Origin: Cephalotus follicularis
Lineage: Eukaryota; Streptophyta; Magnoliopsida; Oxalidales; Cephalotaceae
DNA: 64,000 nt
Direction: 5' to 3'
Assembly: GCA_001972305.1 (NCBI GenBank)
Contig: BDDD01002674.1
Location: forward strand, 1 to 64,000
Below the pieces are notes generated by a model, which did not search any database, was not told where the DNA came from, and saw only the letters and a list, made by a program, of their open reading frames with translations. Of the stretch, positions 1 through 12,274 are shown piece by piece (position 1 is the first letter of the stretch; every line of letters starts with the position of its first letter). The position numbers were made by a program, and so were the translations under genes.

Positions 1-1853
1 TAAATGTAATTATTAAGAAATCTAAGTATAAATATTCGATCAAAGTTAACTACGTTATAATTTATTCATATTTTGTTGTCTTACAAATAATTTAGTTTCG
101 AATCCATTAATAGTCTCAAAAAGTCATGAAGATCATTCTTACTATTCACAAATAAAATTAAAACCTTAAGTCAGTAACAATAACTGCGATATTTATCAAG
201 CTATAACATATAATATATATATAAAAAAAAGTCAAGATAGAACACAATATAAAAAGAGAATTGTTGAAAACAAAAAACAAATAGTAATATATTAGAGTAA
301 TGTTATTTGTATTGATTTTTTATTCCGAATTTATGTTCTTAATGATATACTATTTATTAATGTATGTTATATATCATCATTTACGTGTCATTCATTAACA
401 ACTGTGACATCGTTTGTGGCATAAATTCGAGATAAAAATTAGGAACAAAAAGTATTGCTACACAAATGTATTGGATTTGTGATATTTTAATGAATTTTTG
501 AATAATAACTACCTATAGGGTTTTGTAATGAGATTGAAAATTCAAGTATCAAAATAAATATATTTAAAGTAGAGATGCCAAAATAAATACTAGAACAAAC
601 TTAAAATGATAATTTATTTATAAATAATGCAAGATAAAAATCCAATAAGTGTCACCAAACATATTATTATTGTTTTATGTTTTCAAATTTGTTTTTAGAA
701 ACAACTTACCAAACATCTGTTTTCATTTCATGTTTTCAAAACAATTTTGTTTTTTATTTATCAAAATATTTTTAAAAAAAAATAAAAAATGATAATCAAA
801 TAAGCCCAAAATAACTGGACTTGTTGTTTTCGCCATATTTTACCCTTGTTATGTTGGGTGGCAAAACGGGGTTGAAAATATATAAAAAAAAATTATAAAT
901 CATTTATTTATATATGTGTGCGTGTGTCGATATCGTTAGATCGTTAAATCAGTTTATTTATAGGGGTAGATTGATGATTGTCATAAAGTTATTTTTGTTT
1001 ATTTATATGGATAAATTGATAATTATCATAAAGCCACTAAAATATCTAAAATACAGTTTAAAGCATAAATGATTGAAATAGATTCTCAAAATAAAAATGT
1101 AGTTCATAATCTTAAAATTAGGTACGACGTAAAAGGGTAAAACGAGCAACATGTAACCGTTCTAACAAATTTAAGTCTAATGCAACAGGTAACAATCATT
1201 TATGTTTTTTAATTTTTAGACCTATATCCAATTAAGTAATGGTATACATCCAAAATGTCAATCATGTGAATAAAAAAAATATTATTATGATTATTATTTT
1301 TTGAATAACCCATTCTATCAGCTTTAGTGGTATCTCTAGTATTATGGTTTCGCAAACTTGAATTCAATTGGGCTGGGTTTTCCACTGTGGCCGAGTTGGA
1401 TGTTCAATCTTATTCCTACTTTTCACTCAAGGTATGTTTATAACTTTTGAAAAAGCAGAGTCTGATTAATAAGGGTGATATGATCATGGGTCGGTTCAGT
1501 TTGGTTATTGGCTTTTCTTTAAACCTAATCGATCTCAACACTTAATTCAGACATCAAAATTGAACCGATCTACGTTCGGTTTGATTTTGTAAAATATCGG
1601 TTGGGTTCGGATTGGGTATTTTGGTTTATAATTTTGAGTTTTCAGTTTTTATGTGAAAATTAAAAATTTTGCTACATATGATGAAAATTCTAACGTTATC
1701 TTACCAAATATATGTGTTTTTTCAATTTGGAATCAAACTTGAAAAAATCAAAGGTTTAACTTATCAAAAGTTCACAATATCTCGTCTACAACCCAACGAA
1801 ATATAACAAAAACAACGCCAGCTTAGTTATTTTATTCAATGAACGTTACATGC
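1..1853. other. AT-rich intergenic sequence
   Basis: No convincing coding region on either strand. It holds A/T homopolymer runs and, around 1490-1640, repeated CGGTT/GGTTCGG-like words of the kind also seen near 31000-31150 and 32770-32900. Apart from the candidate MITE listed separately I see nothing specific. Confidence 0.6.
295..460. repeat. Candidate MITE (imperfect terminal inverted repeats)
   Basis: The left ~40 bases (ending in CCGAATTTATG at about 335) are an imperfect reverse complement of the right ~40 bases (starting CATAAATTCGAG at 420). The elements flank a short AT-rich centre. Size and form fit a small non-autonomous DNA transposon, but no clean target duplication was found, so the superfamily is not assigned. 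Confidence 0.35.
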
Positions 1854-2168
1854 TGTAAGAGCCCTAAATATTATAAAATATATTTATTGGACCTTGTAAT
1901 TATTTTCTCATTTTTTTGGGCTAAACCCGAATTTATGATGTATTTATTTAGGCCTTAATGGGGTATAATTTACGAAAGTGGGCTAAAGGAATTATGTTAT
2001 TTTTATTGAGCTGAATCTAATGGTGTAATTAGATTCTTGGGCCTTGTTATAGAAAGTATAAAACGGGCCAAGTGAGGCCCAATTTCTGAAGTCCACCCAA
2101 ACCCAAAAACATAGCCTGCATTCCTTCAAAAAAAAATCATGAGTATTCTAGACTCTTCGGCTACAAGG

Positions 2169-2176
2169 TATAAAAA
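2169..2176 (+). promoter_or_regulatory. LTR core promoter TATA box (family 1 copy 1)
   Basis: TATAAAAA lies about 20 bases after an ATTCTAGA motif. The same pairing (ATTCTAGA, then a TATA box) occurs in the other two family-1 LTRs, at 33264 and 42013, which marks the probable U3/R boundary. Confidence 0.5.
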
Positions 2177-3891
2177 GAGATAAGTGGTCAAGAAACACGC
2201 TTTTGGCATTCTTCACATTTGCTGATTCTAGAAAAGTCAGGAGAAGGGAGAAAGTGGAGAGTTGGGACCTGCTATTGGCAGTGAGGGAGAAAGAAGACAA
2301 GGGAGAAGGGTCCCTGCCTACACATATATATACATATCTTTGTTGAAAGTGTGTGCGATCTCCTGTGAAGTAAGGAAGTGGAGCAAGTGTGAAGGAAAGA
2401 GATCACTTGAAGTGTGGAGACCCTTGGCAAGGAAGGAAGTCCAGGAGTTGAGGAGCAGGAAGACGATCTCCGTTCCCAACCATCTCCAGGTAGGTTACTC
2501 TATACCTGAGTGCCTACCAGCAGGAGTATATATGTAGTTACTTGATGTATTTTTATTGCTTGTTTGCTGGGTGTGTTCTCTGCTTGCTATTCTTGTTGCT
2601 ATTAGTGATATAGGGGTTGTGTCCGTGGAATGGCAGTAAACGAAGGGAAATAAATGTTAATTTACTAAGGGCGTTGTCTACTTAACAATGAACTTTGCGT
2701 GTGTTGCCTTTCTCTACCATTCGTGCGCCACTGTTGCATGAACAGTACACTCGTGAAGGAAGCAACCATGGCGTCCACTGATATGTGGCCTAGGTGCCAA
2801 CCATGGCCTCCCTTTCCAAGTATCCGAGGTGCTCACTATGGCTACCACTGCCATAGGCGCTGAGGACGCCAAAAAGGCCATGCATGTCGCTGTGCACTGA
2901 GAATGTGACCTGCTCTGCATGCACGGGGATGCGCCATAGCCATTAAGGCAAACATGCGTCCGAGGGAACATGCCGAGGACGCATTGATGTAGTGCACCAC
3001 CGTCCCCACGCATGCGCCTGAGCTCTTCACAGTGAATGACCGAGGTGCCAATACCATGCATGTGCCGAGGATGCGTCAGTAGAGCTACAATGCAGGCATT
3101 GAGCTCCTCTGCCCCCCCCTGTGATGTCACGCAGAGAAGCCCATCTCTTCTCTGCCATGGAACCAGTGGGAGTAGAGCAGAGCTCGCATGTCCGAGGTAC
3201 CACTACCGTCATGCCCGAGATGTCCAGTGCAGAGCTTGCAGGTCCGAGATGCCATTGTTGCAACGCCTGAGTTTACTGATGCAGGCGCTATCCTTGGCCA
3301 TGTGACGCCATTGTCCTCTGTCATGCGCATCCCTCTCTGCTACGACAGGAGAGATGCGCCAGCGCCGTTCCGAGGACGCTGACAAGGAAGCACTAGTCCC
3401 AGGTGTCCGAGGAAGCAAGTCCATGCATCCCAAGCATGGAACAGCGCCTGAGCTCTCCCCGAAGGCGCCTTGCACTCTCCCCTGCTCTACCCGAGAACGC
3501 GCCATTACAGAGCGCCATGGTCGACCTGCACTTTGAAGCTTGTCCACTACTAACAGCGCCAACTTCCGAGGACCAAGCATAGGAGTCACCTTTGTCCACT
3601 GCCACCCGTCTCGGGTGCGCCGCATCCAGCGCCATGGTCCTGGGAGGAATGACGACGAGGATGAAGCTTGGCGCCAAAAGTTCAAATGTTAAGCCTGCAT
3701 GCAACCAACGAAGAAGAAGGGATTTAAGACTCAATGCCAAAACGGTGCGTTTTAAGGAAATGCCCATGCATGCGTTTTATGTGTATTTTACTTGTGTTTT
3801 ACTATGCTTACAAGGGTAGGTATTAAAGAATGGTTTTAAAATGTTAAGGGAAATGAATGGAATTAGTAAAGGGAGGTTAAGGATAATACCA

Positions 3892-4123
3892 GGCTGGTGA
3901 GTCCGACTAGGGAGAATTCCGCCGAGCAGGTGAACCCAAGGGGTGAATACCGCGAGGCAGGTGATCCTCGGGCGAATCCGCTAGTGGTGAACCTAAAGGT
4001 GAATTCCGCCATAGCTGGTGATCCAACGGGTGAACCGTCAGAGCAGGTGAGCAAAGGGCGAATTCCGCTCGACAGGTGAACCCAGAGGAGAATTCTGCGG
4101 GCAGGTGAGCCTAAAGGTGAACC
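3892..4123. repeat. Degenerate minisatellite inside LTR copy 1
   Basis: Seven to eight imperfect units of about 28-30 bp, each built around GCAGGTGA followed by GGTGAATTCCGC-like sequence. It is absent from the two other family-1 LTRs at the matching place. Confidence 0.75.
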
Positions 4124-4334
4124 ATGTATATTGACCATGACCATAGGATGACCGGACTAGACTCCTCTGTGATATGATTTTTATTCGAGTAGAGTAGTCC
4201 GAGGATAAAGGCATGATGATGATTATGTTTGGGTTGTGATTACATATTTATTATTATTTTCTCCTCTGCTTGTATTTGTCTGTTCCTCTGGTATGTGCCC
4301 GTGTATGGAGTGACCTACACAACCCCCAGGGTTG

Positions 4335-4360
4335 CTGACCCATTCTTTTGAATGGGCCAG
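4335..4360. other. Stem-loop in LTR copy 1
   Basis: CTGACCCATTC (4335-4345), a TTTT loop, then GAATGGGCCAG (4350-4360). The arms pair over 11 positions with one mismatch that is a wobble or A-C pair depending on strand. The matching hairpins in copies 2 and 3 are longer and differ in sequence but keep the pairing. Confidence 0.65.
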
Positions 4361-4474
4361 GTACAGGAACAGGTATTGGAGGCACATCGTAGCAGCGGCA
4401 AGGATAAAAAGTACAGTAAGTTCTCCTCCTCGACAGTACGCTTCCATGGACGCAATTGCAGAAATAAATTATGT

Positions 4475-4584
4475 ATTTATTTTATTTTATTTTATTTTAT
4501 TCTGGTTCATGATGATGTAATTTGAACTGGGTCTGTAATCCACACAATAAATAAAGGATTTTGATTTTGATTTTGATTTTGATT
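4475..4584. repeat. Two microsatellites near the LTR 3' end
   Basis: A (TTTTA)n run at 4475-4501 and a (TTTTGA)n run at 4557-4584, both inside family-1 LTR copy 1. Confidence 0.85.
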
Positions 4585-4840
4585 ATGATTTATATTAAGT
4601 TTTAAATTTTTATGTTGATTGTACGGATTGCCACGTGTCGAACCGTGGGGCCCATCCCATGATTCGGGGCGTGACACATGCGTTGTGTGAAGCAGAGAAA
4701 AAATAGCAATGTATTTTTTTAATATTTATAAAAGTTTCAATTTAACTATCAAAATATAATAATAAATTCTTATTAGTTATTTATTATTTTTTGATATTAT
4801 GTTGATTAAATATATTAATTTATTAATTTGTTATTTTTGT

Positions 4841-5340
4841 TGTGACGTCTCGATCCCGAAAAAGGTGAGTCTGTAACATTACTATCTATATGTATCTCTC
4901 TTAATCCTATATGATTGATATATTATAATAAGGATAATCTATAAAATACAGAAATATTTAAAACCTTAATAAGTAATTCCATTATCCATTCAAAAGCTTA
5001 ATACAATCTCACATCCATACTTAATGCGTAACAAAAACAAGTCTTGATACAATAACAGAAAACATGCATATCCAATTTCATCCTTTTCTATGTCATTTTA
5101 TATCTACGACAAGTTATCATCACTTGTCACTGGTATCTCCTCTCTGACTTAATCATAATAACATGCTATGTCTAATCCTGAACCAATAAGACGTGTGAGG
5201 ATGAGCAAAGGACAAGGATAAGGATTTCATCCATTCATAGATTCAATCTACAACGACAACAGCGTTGACCCAAAGTAAACGTTATTGGCGTGTAATATAA
5301 AGTTGCCAAAGCGTGGGGATAGTCACAGCACGGATTTTGT
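4841..5340 (+). mobile_element. Possible truncated LTR fragment
   Basis: TGTGACGTCTCGATCCC at 4841 resembles the 5' end of plant LTRs, and the sequence after it has the mixed composition of the LTRs elsewhere in the window. No matching 3' end or target duplication was found before the tandem array, so the right border is approximate. Nothing coding is seen from 4682 to 5646. Confidence 0.3.
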
Positions 5341-5646
5341 TGTAATCTATCCAAGTGGACGAGGTGAAGGATCCAGTTGGACTATCGGAGTTAGGATTTC
5401 ATTTTATGTTTGTCAACAAATTGTTGTTTTTGTAAGTACTAAGCAATTTGTTTTGGAGATAATATGGCATGTAAAAACCCTTAATAATTTTGTTGAACAA
5501 ATACAAAAACATATTTTAGGTGAGATTTTATAACAATTGCATAGTTTTTTTTGTATGCATAGCATAAGGTAAATATCTTACTCATTATAAGTGGAGTTAA
5601 CAGAATATTTATTAGGGAAGAAATATATTTAATATAGTTTTTAAAT

Positions 5647-8600
5647 TAAGTATTTTTTTTATTTTATACTATTGCATCTATGATTTGTATTTTGTAAATC
5701 TAACTGTTAGATTTTGATCATCATGAGAGATGCTATTAATCACAACTAATGTGACATCACTAGTGATCACATCTTAATTATCAAAGTGATTTTTATTAAA
5801 AGTCAAAACATAATTAATGTTGTTTCAAAAAACACCAATGATCTACTAACCAATGAGGTGTCATGGTGCGAATTTTTGGTGTGTAATGACAAGAATATAA
5901 GTGTAGATAATTTGGTTATATTTATATGGGGCAGATTTACGCATCCCCATACCTGCCCCGTAACCACAACAGGTAACAGAAATAAAACCTGAAACGGCCT
6001 TGAATCCATTTTTCAAAAAAAAAACACCCTATAGGGGCGGTTTTTGTTCGGAAATCACGATTCGGGTAGAAATTGTCATCCCTATGTCTAAATATAATTG
6101 ATGTTTTTTAAATACTATTAATAATATTTTGACCCTTAATAAAAAAATCACTAATGATATTTTGACAATTTAGATGTGATCACTTGTGATATCAGCTCAA
6201 ATGTGGTTAATAACATTATTCCATGCCAAATTTCAAATTTATTGACCGTCTGCCAAATTTCAGATTTATCACTTGTGATATCAGCTCAAATGTGGTTAAG
6301 TGTTTTTTTTATTTTATACTATTGGATCTATAATTTGTATTTTATAAATCTAACTATTAGATTTTGATGATCATGAGTGATGCTATTAACCACAGCTGAT
6401 GTAACATCATAAGTGATCACATCTTAATTATCAAAATATCATTGGTGATTTTTATTAAAAATCAAAACATAATTAATGTTGTTTAAAAAAACACCAATGA
6501 TCTACTAACCAATGATGTGTCAAAATCGGGATTGCAACCGGACGGTCATGGTGCGAATTTTTGGTTACCCGTTCCTGTCCCACTCATGCGTTAAGTCTAC
6601 CTGAACTCGTCCCGTACCCGTATCGGATTTAAATATCGATATCCATAACCTCCCCACAAGTGAGGATACTAAATCGTACCCGACCCGAACCTAAACCACT
6701 ATTTATTTTGATCTCTGTAAGTTCCTCGATGAATTGAAATAAACTTGATAAGAATTTAATTGGTCCGATTTTTAATCCTTGCCCTTTTTTTTGTATCATC
6801 ACCAGAAAATTTCAAAAGCTAAAAGTTCAACAATCATTCATCATAAAAATCTAGTGTGTAATGACAAGTATATAAGTGCATGTAATTTGGTGATATTTAA
6901 GTATGATAAGGGTATTTTAGTAAATATATCAACGCGGGTACGGGGCAGATTCATGCATACCCGTACCTGCCCCATAACAGCAACAGATAATGGAAATAAA
7001 ACCCGAAACTACCCCGAATTCGTTTTAAAAAAAAAACACTCTATAAGGGCTGTTTTTGTTCGGAAATTACGATTCGGGTAGAAATTGTCAGCCGTATGTC
7101 TAAATATGATTGATATTTTTTAAATACTATTAATAATATTTTGGCTCTTAATAAAAAAAATCACTAATGATATTTTGAATATTCAAATGTGCTCACTTGT
7201 GATATTAGCTCAAATGTGGTTAATAACATTTATCCATGCCAAATTTCAAATTTATTGACCGTCTGCCAAATTTTAGATTTATCATTTGTGATATCAGCTC
7301 AAATGTGGTTAAGCATTTTTTTTATTTTATACTATTGGATCTATAATTTGTATTTTATAAATCTAACTATTAGATTTTGATGATCGTGAGTGATGCTATT
7401 AACCATAGCTGATGTGACATCAAAAATGATCACATATTAATTATCAAAATATCATTGGTGTTTTTTATTAAAAATCAAAACATAATTAAGGTTATTTCAA
7501 AAAACACCAATGATCTACTAACCAATGAGGTGTCAAAATAGGGATCGCAACAGGACGGTCATGGTGCGAATTTTTGGTTACCCGTACCTATCCCGCTCAT
7601 GCGTTAAGTCTACCCAAACCCGTTCCATAACCGTATTGGATATAAATAATGATATCCATAACCGCCCCACAAGTGAGTTCCTCGATAAATTGAAATAAAC
7701 TTGATGAACATTTAATTGGTCCAATTTTTAATCCTTGCCCTCTTTTTTGTATCATCAACAGAAAATTTCAGAAGCTAAAAGTTTAGCAGTCATTCATCAT
7801 AAAAATATAGTGTGTAATGCAAGTATATAAGTGTATGTAATCTAGTGATATTTAAGTATGATAAGGGTATTTTAGTAAATATATCAAGACGGGTACGGGG
7901 CAGATTTATGCATACATGAACCCGCCCCGTAACCGCAACTAGTAATGAAAATAAAACCTGAAACTGCCCCGAATCTGTTTTAAAAAAAAAAACACCCTAT
8001 AGGGGCGGTTTTTGTTCGAAAGTCACGATTCGGGTAGAAATTGTCATCTCTATGTGTAAATATAATTGATGTTTTTTAAATACTATTAATAATATTTTGA
8101 CTCTTAATAAAAAAAATTACTAATGATATTTTGACAATTCAGATGTGATCACTTGTGATATTAGCTCGAATGTGGTTAACAACATTATTCCACGCCAAAT
8201 TTCAAATTTATTGACCGTCTGCCAAATTTCAGATTTATCACTTATGATATCAGCTCAAATGTGGTTAAGTATTTATTTTATTTTATACTATGGGATCTAT
8301 AATTTGTATTTTGTATATCTAACTATTAGATTTTGATTATCATGGGTGATGCTATTAACCACAGCTGATGTGACATCACAAGTGATCACATTTTAATTAT
8401 TAAAATATCATTGGTGATTTTTATTAAAAATCAAAACATAATTAATGTTGTTTCAAAAAACATCAATGATCCCCTAACCAATGAGGTGTCAAAATAGGGA
8501 TCGCAACGAGACAGTCATGGTGCGAATTTTTGGTTACCCGTATTCGTCCCGCTCATGTGTTAAGTCTACCCAAATCCGTCATGTACCCGTATCGAATATA

Positions 8601-9592
8601 AATATTGATATCCATAATCGTGCCACAAGTGAGGATACTAAACCGTACCCGACCCGAATCCGAACCATTGTATATCTTGATCTTTATAAGTTCCTCGACT
8701 AATTGAAATAAACTTGATAAGCATTTAATTGGTCCAATTTTTAATCCTTGCCCTCTTTTTTGTATCATCAACAGAAAATTTCAGAAGCTAAAAGTTCAAG
8801 AGTCATTTATCGTAGAAATCTAGTGTGTAATGACAAGTATATAAGTGTAGGAAATTTGGTGATATTTAAGTATGATAAGAGTATTTTGGTAAATATATCG
8901 AGGCGGGTACGGGGCATATTTATGCATACCTATACCCGCCCCATAATCGCAACATGTAATGGAAATAAAACCTAAAACTGTCCCGAATCCGTTTAAAAAA
9001 AAAAACAGCCTATATTGGCTGTTTCTGTTCGGAAATCACGATTCGGTTAGAAATTGCCATCCCTATGTCTAAATATAATTGATTTTTTTAAATACTATTA
9101 ATAATATTTTGGCTCTTAAGAAAAGAATCACAAATGATATTTTGATAATTCAGATGTGATCACTTGTGATATCAGCTCAAATGTGGTTAATAACAATATT
9201 CCATGCCAAATTTTAAATTTATTGACCGTCTGCCAAATTTTAGATTTATCACTTGTGATAGCAGCTCAAATGTGGTTAAGTATTTTTTTTTTTTCACACT
9301 ATTGGATCTGTAAGTTGTATTTTGTAAATATAACTGTTAGATTTTGATGATCATGAGTGATGCTATTAACCACAACTGATATAACATCACAAGTGATTGC
9401 ATATTAATTATCAAAATATCATTGATGATTTTTATTAAAAGCCAAAACATAATAAATGTTGTTTCAAAAAACACCAATGATCTACTAACCAATGAGGTGT
9501 CAAAATAGGGATCGCAACGGGACGGTCATGGTGCGAATTTTTGGTTACCCGTAACCGTCCCGCTCGTGTGTTAAGTCTACCCGAACCCATCT
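5647..9592. repeat. Tandem array of ~1-kb foldback-containing units, left part
   Basis: Units can be phased on GATGTGATCACTTGTGATAT: starts at about 6173, 7186, 8142 and 9153, preceded by a partial unit from 5647. Spacing is about 1013, 956 and 1011 bp. The short spacing is explained by ~75 bp missing near 7675, and the first partial unit lacks ~310 bp around 5880. Inside each unit, ~120-bp arms are imperfect inverted repeats, for example GATGTGATCACTTGTGAT against ATCACAAGTGATCACATC. Another spot pairs GCGGGTACGGG with CCCGTACCCGC. Small open frames of 60-100 codons recur but carry no recognisable domain. The array continues after the LTR insertion at 9593. Confidence 0.85.
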
Positions 9593-12269
9593 TGTCACGC
9601 CCGGACCCAGCCCCGCTGGAATCCGTCGTGCCCGCTACGAGGCCAAGTCTCCCATCAGAGACTCACCTCGTAGGTTCAGCAGAACAGAGATTCATAAAAT
9701 ACATTTATAACAGAAAATCTCTTCAAAACATAAAGAAAACAGAAAAGTTTCTTGAAAAACTTGAAAATAATTCTAACTCTTAAAATTTTACGAAAATTGG
9801 ATATGTAGTATTCGTTTATAGGACTATGCCCCCTGTAAATAAAAACACAGTTTTATAAAATCACACTCCCGAAGGAGAAAACAGTTGTAATATGGGCTCA
9901 GCCCTCAACAGATCACACTCCCGAAGGAGAAAACAGTTTATAAAATGGGCTCAGCCCTCAGCAGATCACAATATAAATAGAAAATAAGTAATGGGTTGGG
10001 CTCTGCCTCAACCATATAAACAAAACTTAAAACATGAATAGGGCTCAACCCTTTTTAAACAAAACCAAAACAGTTATTTAAAAACATATAAAATGCAGAA
10101 ATTTAAATACTAATGAAATGATAATATGCATGTGTTGACTCTGGTAGCATGCCCTTTATATGGTCTCACCCCAGCAGACAAACAGACTCCAGCTGACAGA
10201 GCGCAGCAGACTAACCTGTCAGAACTAAAAACAGAAAACAGAGGAGAGGGTTAGTCCACAGGACTAGTGAGATGGAACAAAAGACTCAGTAGAGTATTTG
10301 CTCGCAATAATAAAAAAGTCTATACATAAACGATATAAAAGTACAAAACAATTGAAACAGAATAAAAATCCAGAATCTGTTTTATAAACAGATTTAAAAC
10401 CACTTAAACAGATTTATACATCCAAAAACAGATAAATAAACAAATTATAAAACAAAAGTTAACAGAATCAGCAGAAAGTCAGATTCTTTTCTTAAAACAG
10501 ATTTACTGCCTCAGAATCTCAGAGAGATATATATATATATATATATAGTATTTAACAAAGTTTACACAGAATAAACATATAAAGATGCAATGGGTCTACT
10601 AGGTAAGGTTGACGCCTGGGCCCCGTCGGGCCGAACGTCCAGCAGAACAGAATGACAGTGATACCGTCGTATCAAAGCATCAGAACAGAAAGTCTACCGT
10701 GTAGACAATGCCTCTCATGGGCAACAAATGTATAAGTAATACAATACCGAGATCCCAGAGCATCAAGATATATTTAAACCGATTTCAGAAACACAGAATA
10801 CAGAATCTCAGATTTTCTCAAAACAGACTTCAAACAGATTTAAACAATACAGAGATCGGCAGAGCCGTCAAAACAGATTTAAATAGATTCAGAAATCGTT
10901 TTCTTATCAAATACAGATATAACCGAAAATAGCGTCATACTAAGACTATAACCATGCGAGCATTTGAAAACATTAAAAGAAAGTTCATACATTAAAACTT
11001 AAACAGATTTCAGAAATGAACTAAACTCGATTTCATTCAGATACAGAAAACAAAATAAGCGAACACGCTACATTCAAAACATTAAAAGTACTTCAGAGTA
11101 AAAATGTTAAAGAAAGCGTTCCACTCACTGTACAGACGAGCGAGTCCCTCGACTGGTCGCCTCCATGGCCGACTTCAACGGCAGGATCCTCTACCAACAG
11201 AAAGACAGACAGATAACAGACTATTAGAACTCAGACAGACAACAGACTACAGACATATCAGACTCAAACACGTACAAAGACGTGAAAAGTTTTATGCAAT
11301 GAAATGCATGCAGATGTCAGAAAACTATAACCGATCAAATACGGTTAACAGAACAGAAGTCAGATTATTAAAACATCTTTTAACCCTTCCATTTAAACAT
11401 CCGTTCGAAAACATTTAAGTAAGTCCAAGTGGTCGTCCAGGTTATTCAATTTCGAGTCATATAAGCAAATAAGTTCATATGCAACAGAAACAGATACAGA
11501 AATGTAGAAAACAACGGAAAACAAAACTAACGAAACAGAGTTCGGAATTTACCGAAAGCTGATGAAACGGAGTACAGAGTCAGAATTCCACAGCGGAACT
11601 GGAACGGATCACATCACCGCGGAGAACGGAGTCGGAAAACTGTCCGAAATTTCTCGCCGGAGGGTCGCCAACTCCGAATCTGGGCTTGCCTCGCCGTGAC
11701 GACCACCGGAGACGCCGGAACGACGGGAAACAGCCAGAGAGAGAGAGGAGCTCGTGCGCGCAAACGGCGCGGTTGCCGGCGCGATGGAGGGCTCTGGTGT
11801 GCTCGGGAGGCTGAGGCGGTTCGCACGGTACCTTCGCCGGCGTCAGATCGGCACTGACGCCGGCGACAGAGGCAGAGAGAGATAGTGAACGGGAGTGAGG
11901 AGAGAGAAACAGGGGGAGAGAGAGAAAAGGCATAAAATGAGAGATTTTAACATTTCTCATATATAAACAACTCAAAACGGACAGTATTTTGTCCATAATT
12001 TAACCGATACGGACATAAATTGGATGTTTAGGACATACCACTTGGCCTATTTTTTCGAATTAGCAGTCTTTTCAGAAAAATATCATTTAATTTACGGAAA
12101 GACAAATTCATTTCTTATGCAGAAAACAATCAGAATAAATTCATAAAAAAAATATGAATAATGTCATGATGCATATCATGAATGCCAGAAAACAGATTAA
12201 CAGACCGACAGACAGACAGAAGCCACGTAGGCTCACAGACACAGACCGTACGAGGACACGAATGTCACA
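9593..12269 (+). mobile_element. Solo LTR, family 2 copy A (2677 bp)
   Basis: It begins TGTCACGCCCGGACCC and ends ATGTCACA, with a perfect 5-bp duplication CATCT on both sides (9588-9592 and 12270-12274). Removing it and one duplication restores the ~1-kb spacing of the surrounding array. No primer-binding site or pol is present. Compared with copy B, copy A lacks about 240 bp in its GC-rich part, just after CGCCGGAGGGTCGCC near 11670. It carries a TA-dinucleotide run near 10530-10548 and CAGA-rich stretches. The open frames at 11580-11996 and nearby lie in this GC-rich patch and are not treated as genes. Confidence 0.88.
9861..9964. repeat. Two 52-bp tandem units in LTR copy A
   Basis: TCACACTCCCGAAGGAG begins each unit (9861 and 9913) and each contains GGGCTCAGCCCTCA. 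Copy B has one such unit, so the copy number varies among family-2 LTRs. Confidence 0.85.
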
Positions 12270-12274
12270 CATCT

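Larger units (their letters stand above)
1854..4676 (+). mobile_element. Solo LTR, family 1 copy 1 (about 2.8 kb)
   Basis: The segment starts TGTAAGAGCC, ends GGCGTGACA, and is flanked by a perfect 5-bp duplication CATGC (1849-1853 and 4677-4681). This is the signature of an LTR-retrotransposon LTR. No primer-binding site, gag/pol or second LTR is seen, so it is read as a solo LTR. Family membership with the copies at 32910 and 41421 rests on similar ends, an aligned TATA box, a GTAGG splice-donor-like site, a GC-rich patch full of GCCGAG words (about 2700-3700) and a stem-loop near 4340. Open frames in the GC-rich patch look like low-complexity artefacts. The long LTR and TGTAA...ACA termini suggest Ty3/gypsy, which is an inference. 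Confidence 0.8.

Noticed and set aside
9593-12269. Reading copy A as a complete DNA transposon because both ends contain TGTCAC/GTCACA
   Set aside because: The 5-bp duplication, TG...CA ends and LTR-type content fit a solo LTR better, and there is no longer inverted repeat.
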